Of a stretch of DNA of 22,500 bases, positions 1 through 22,500 are shown in pieces. Position 1 is the stretch's first letter; each line of letters begins with the position of its first letter. The stretch comes from Mesostigma viride. Its lineage: Eukaryota > Streptophyta > Mesostigmatophyceae > Mesostigmatales > Mesostigmataceae. The stretch is taken from the NCBI GenBank assembly GCA_009746045.1, contig RPFO01002333.1:10001-32500 (forward strand), read 5' to 3'. The position numbers and the translations under genes are program-made. Below the pieces are notes generated by a model, which saw only the letters and a program-made list of their open reading frames with translations, did not search any database and had not been told where the DNA came from.

Positions 1-22500
<22,500 letters not shown>

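Overview
The whole window is one simple tandem repeat: the tetranucleotide GACA (equivalent to ACAG, CAGA or AGAC; TGTC/CTGT on the minus strand), running past both ends of the window. By my count it holds 5,623 complete units plus four GA dinucleotides, three of them interruptions and one the cut-off last unit. Composition follows from that: about 50% A, 25% G, 25% C and no T on the plus strand, with no CpG. There is no gene, RNA gene, mobile element, CRISPR array, promoter or terminator to support. All six reading frames are open end to end only because the motif cannot form a stop codon, and none contains ATG.

Layout: (1) 1-18532, a pure array of 4,633 units in which I see no substitution or indel; (2) a truncated unit, GA only, at 18533-18534; (3) 18535-20326, 448 pure units; (4) a second truncated unit at 20327-20328; (5) 20329-22108, 445 pure units; (6) a third truncated unit at 22109-22110; (7) 22111-22500, 97 units plus GA, cut by the window edge. 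The three interruptions are identical (each makes the 8-mer CAGAGACA) and lie 1,794 and 1,782 bases apart. That is the only information in the window beyond the motif itself. It hints at a block of about 1.79 kb, carrying one interruption, that was copied in tandem.

Organism: a pure tetranucleotide array of more than 22 kb points to a eukaryotic nuclear genome, probably a long-read assembly; I know of no bacterial or archaeal counterpart. GACA belongs with GATA to the Bkm-type repeats, known from snake, fish and other vertebrate genomes and often enriched on sex chromosomes or heterochromatin. The sequence alone cannot fix the taxon or chromosome.

No genes work together here and I found no new biological system. 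What is worth a second look is the extreme length and purity, the evenly spaced identical interruptions, their one-sided distribution, and some consequences of the motif: a cytosine context that is entirely CHG, a Smad half-site core in every unit, no palindromic restriction site, and stop-free frames on both strands.
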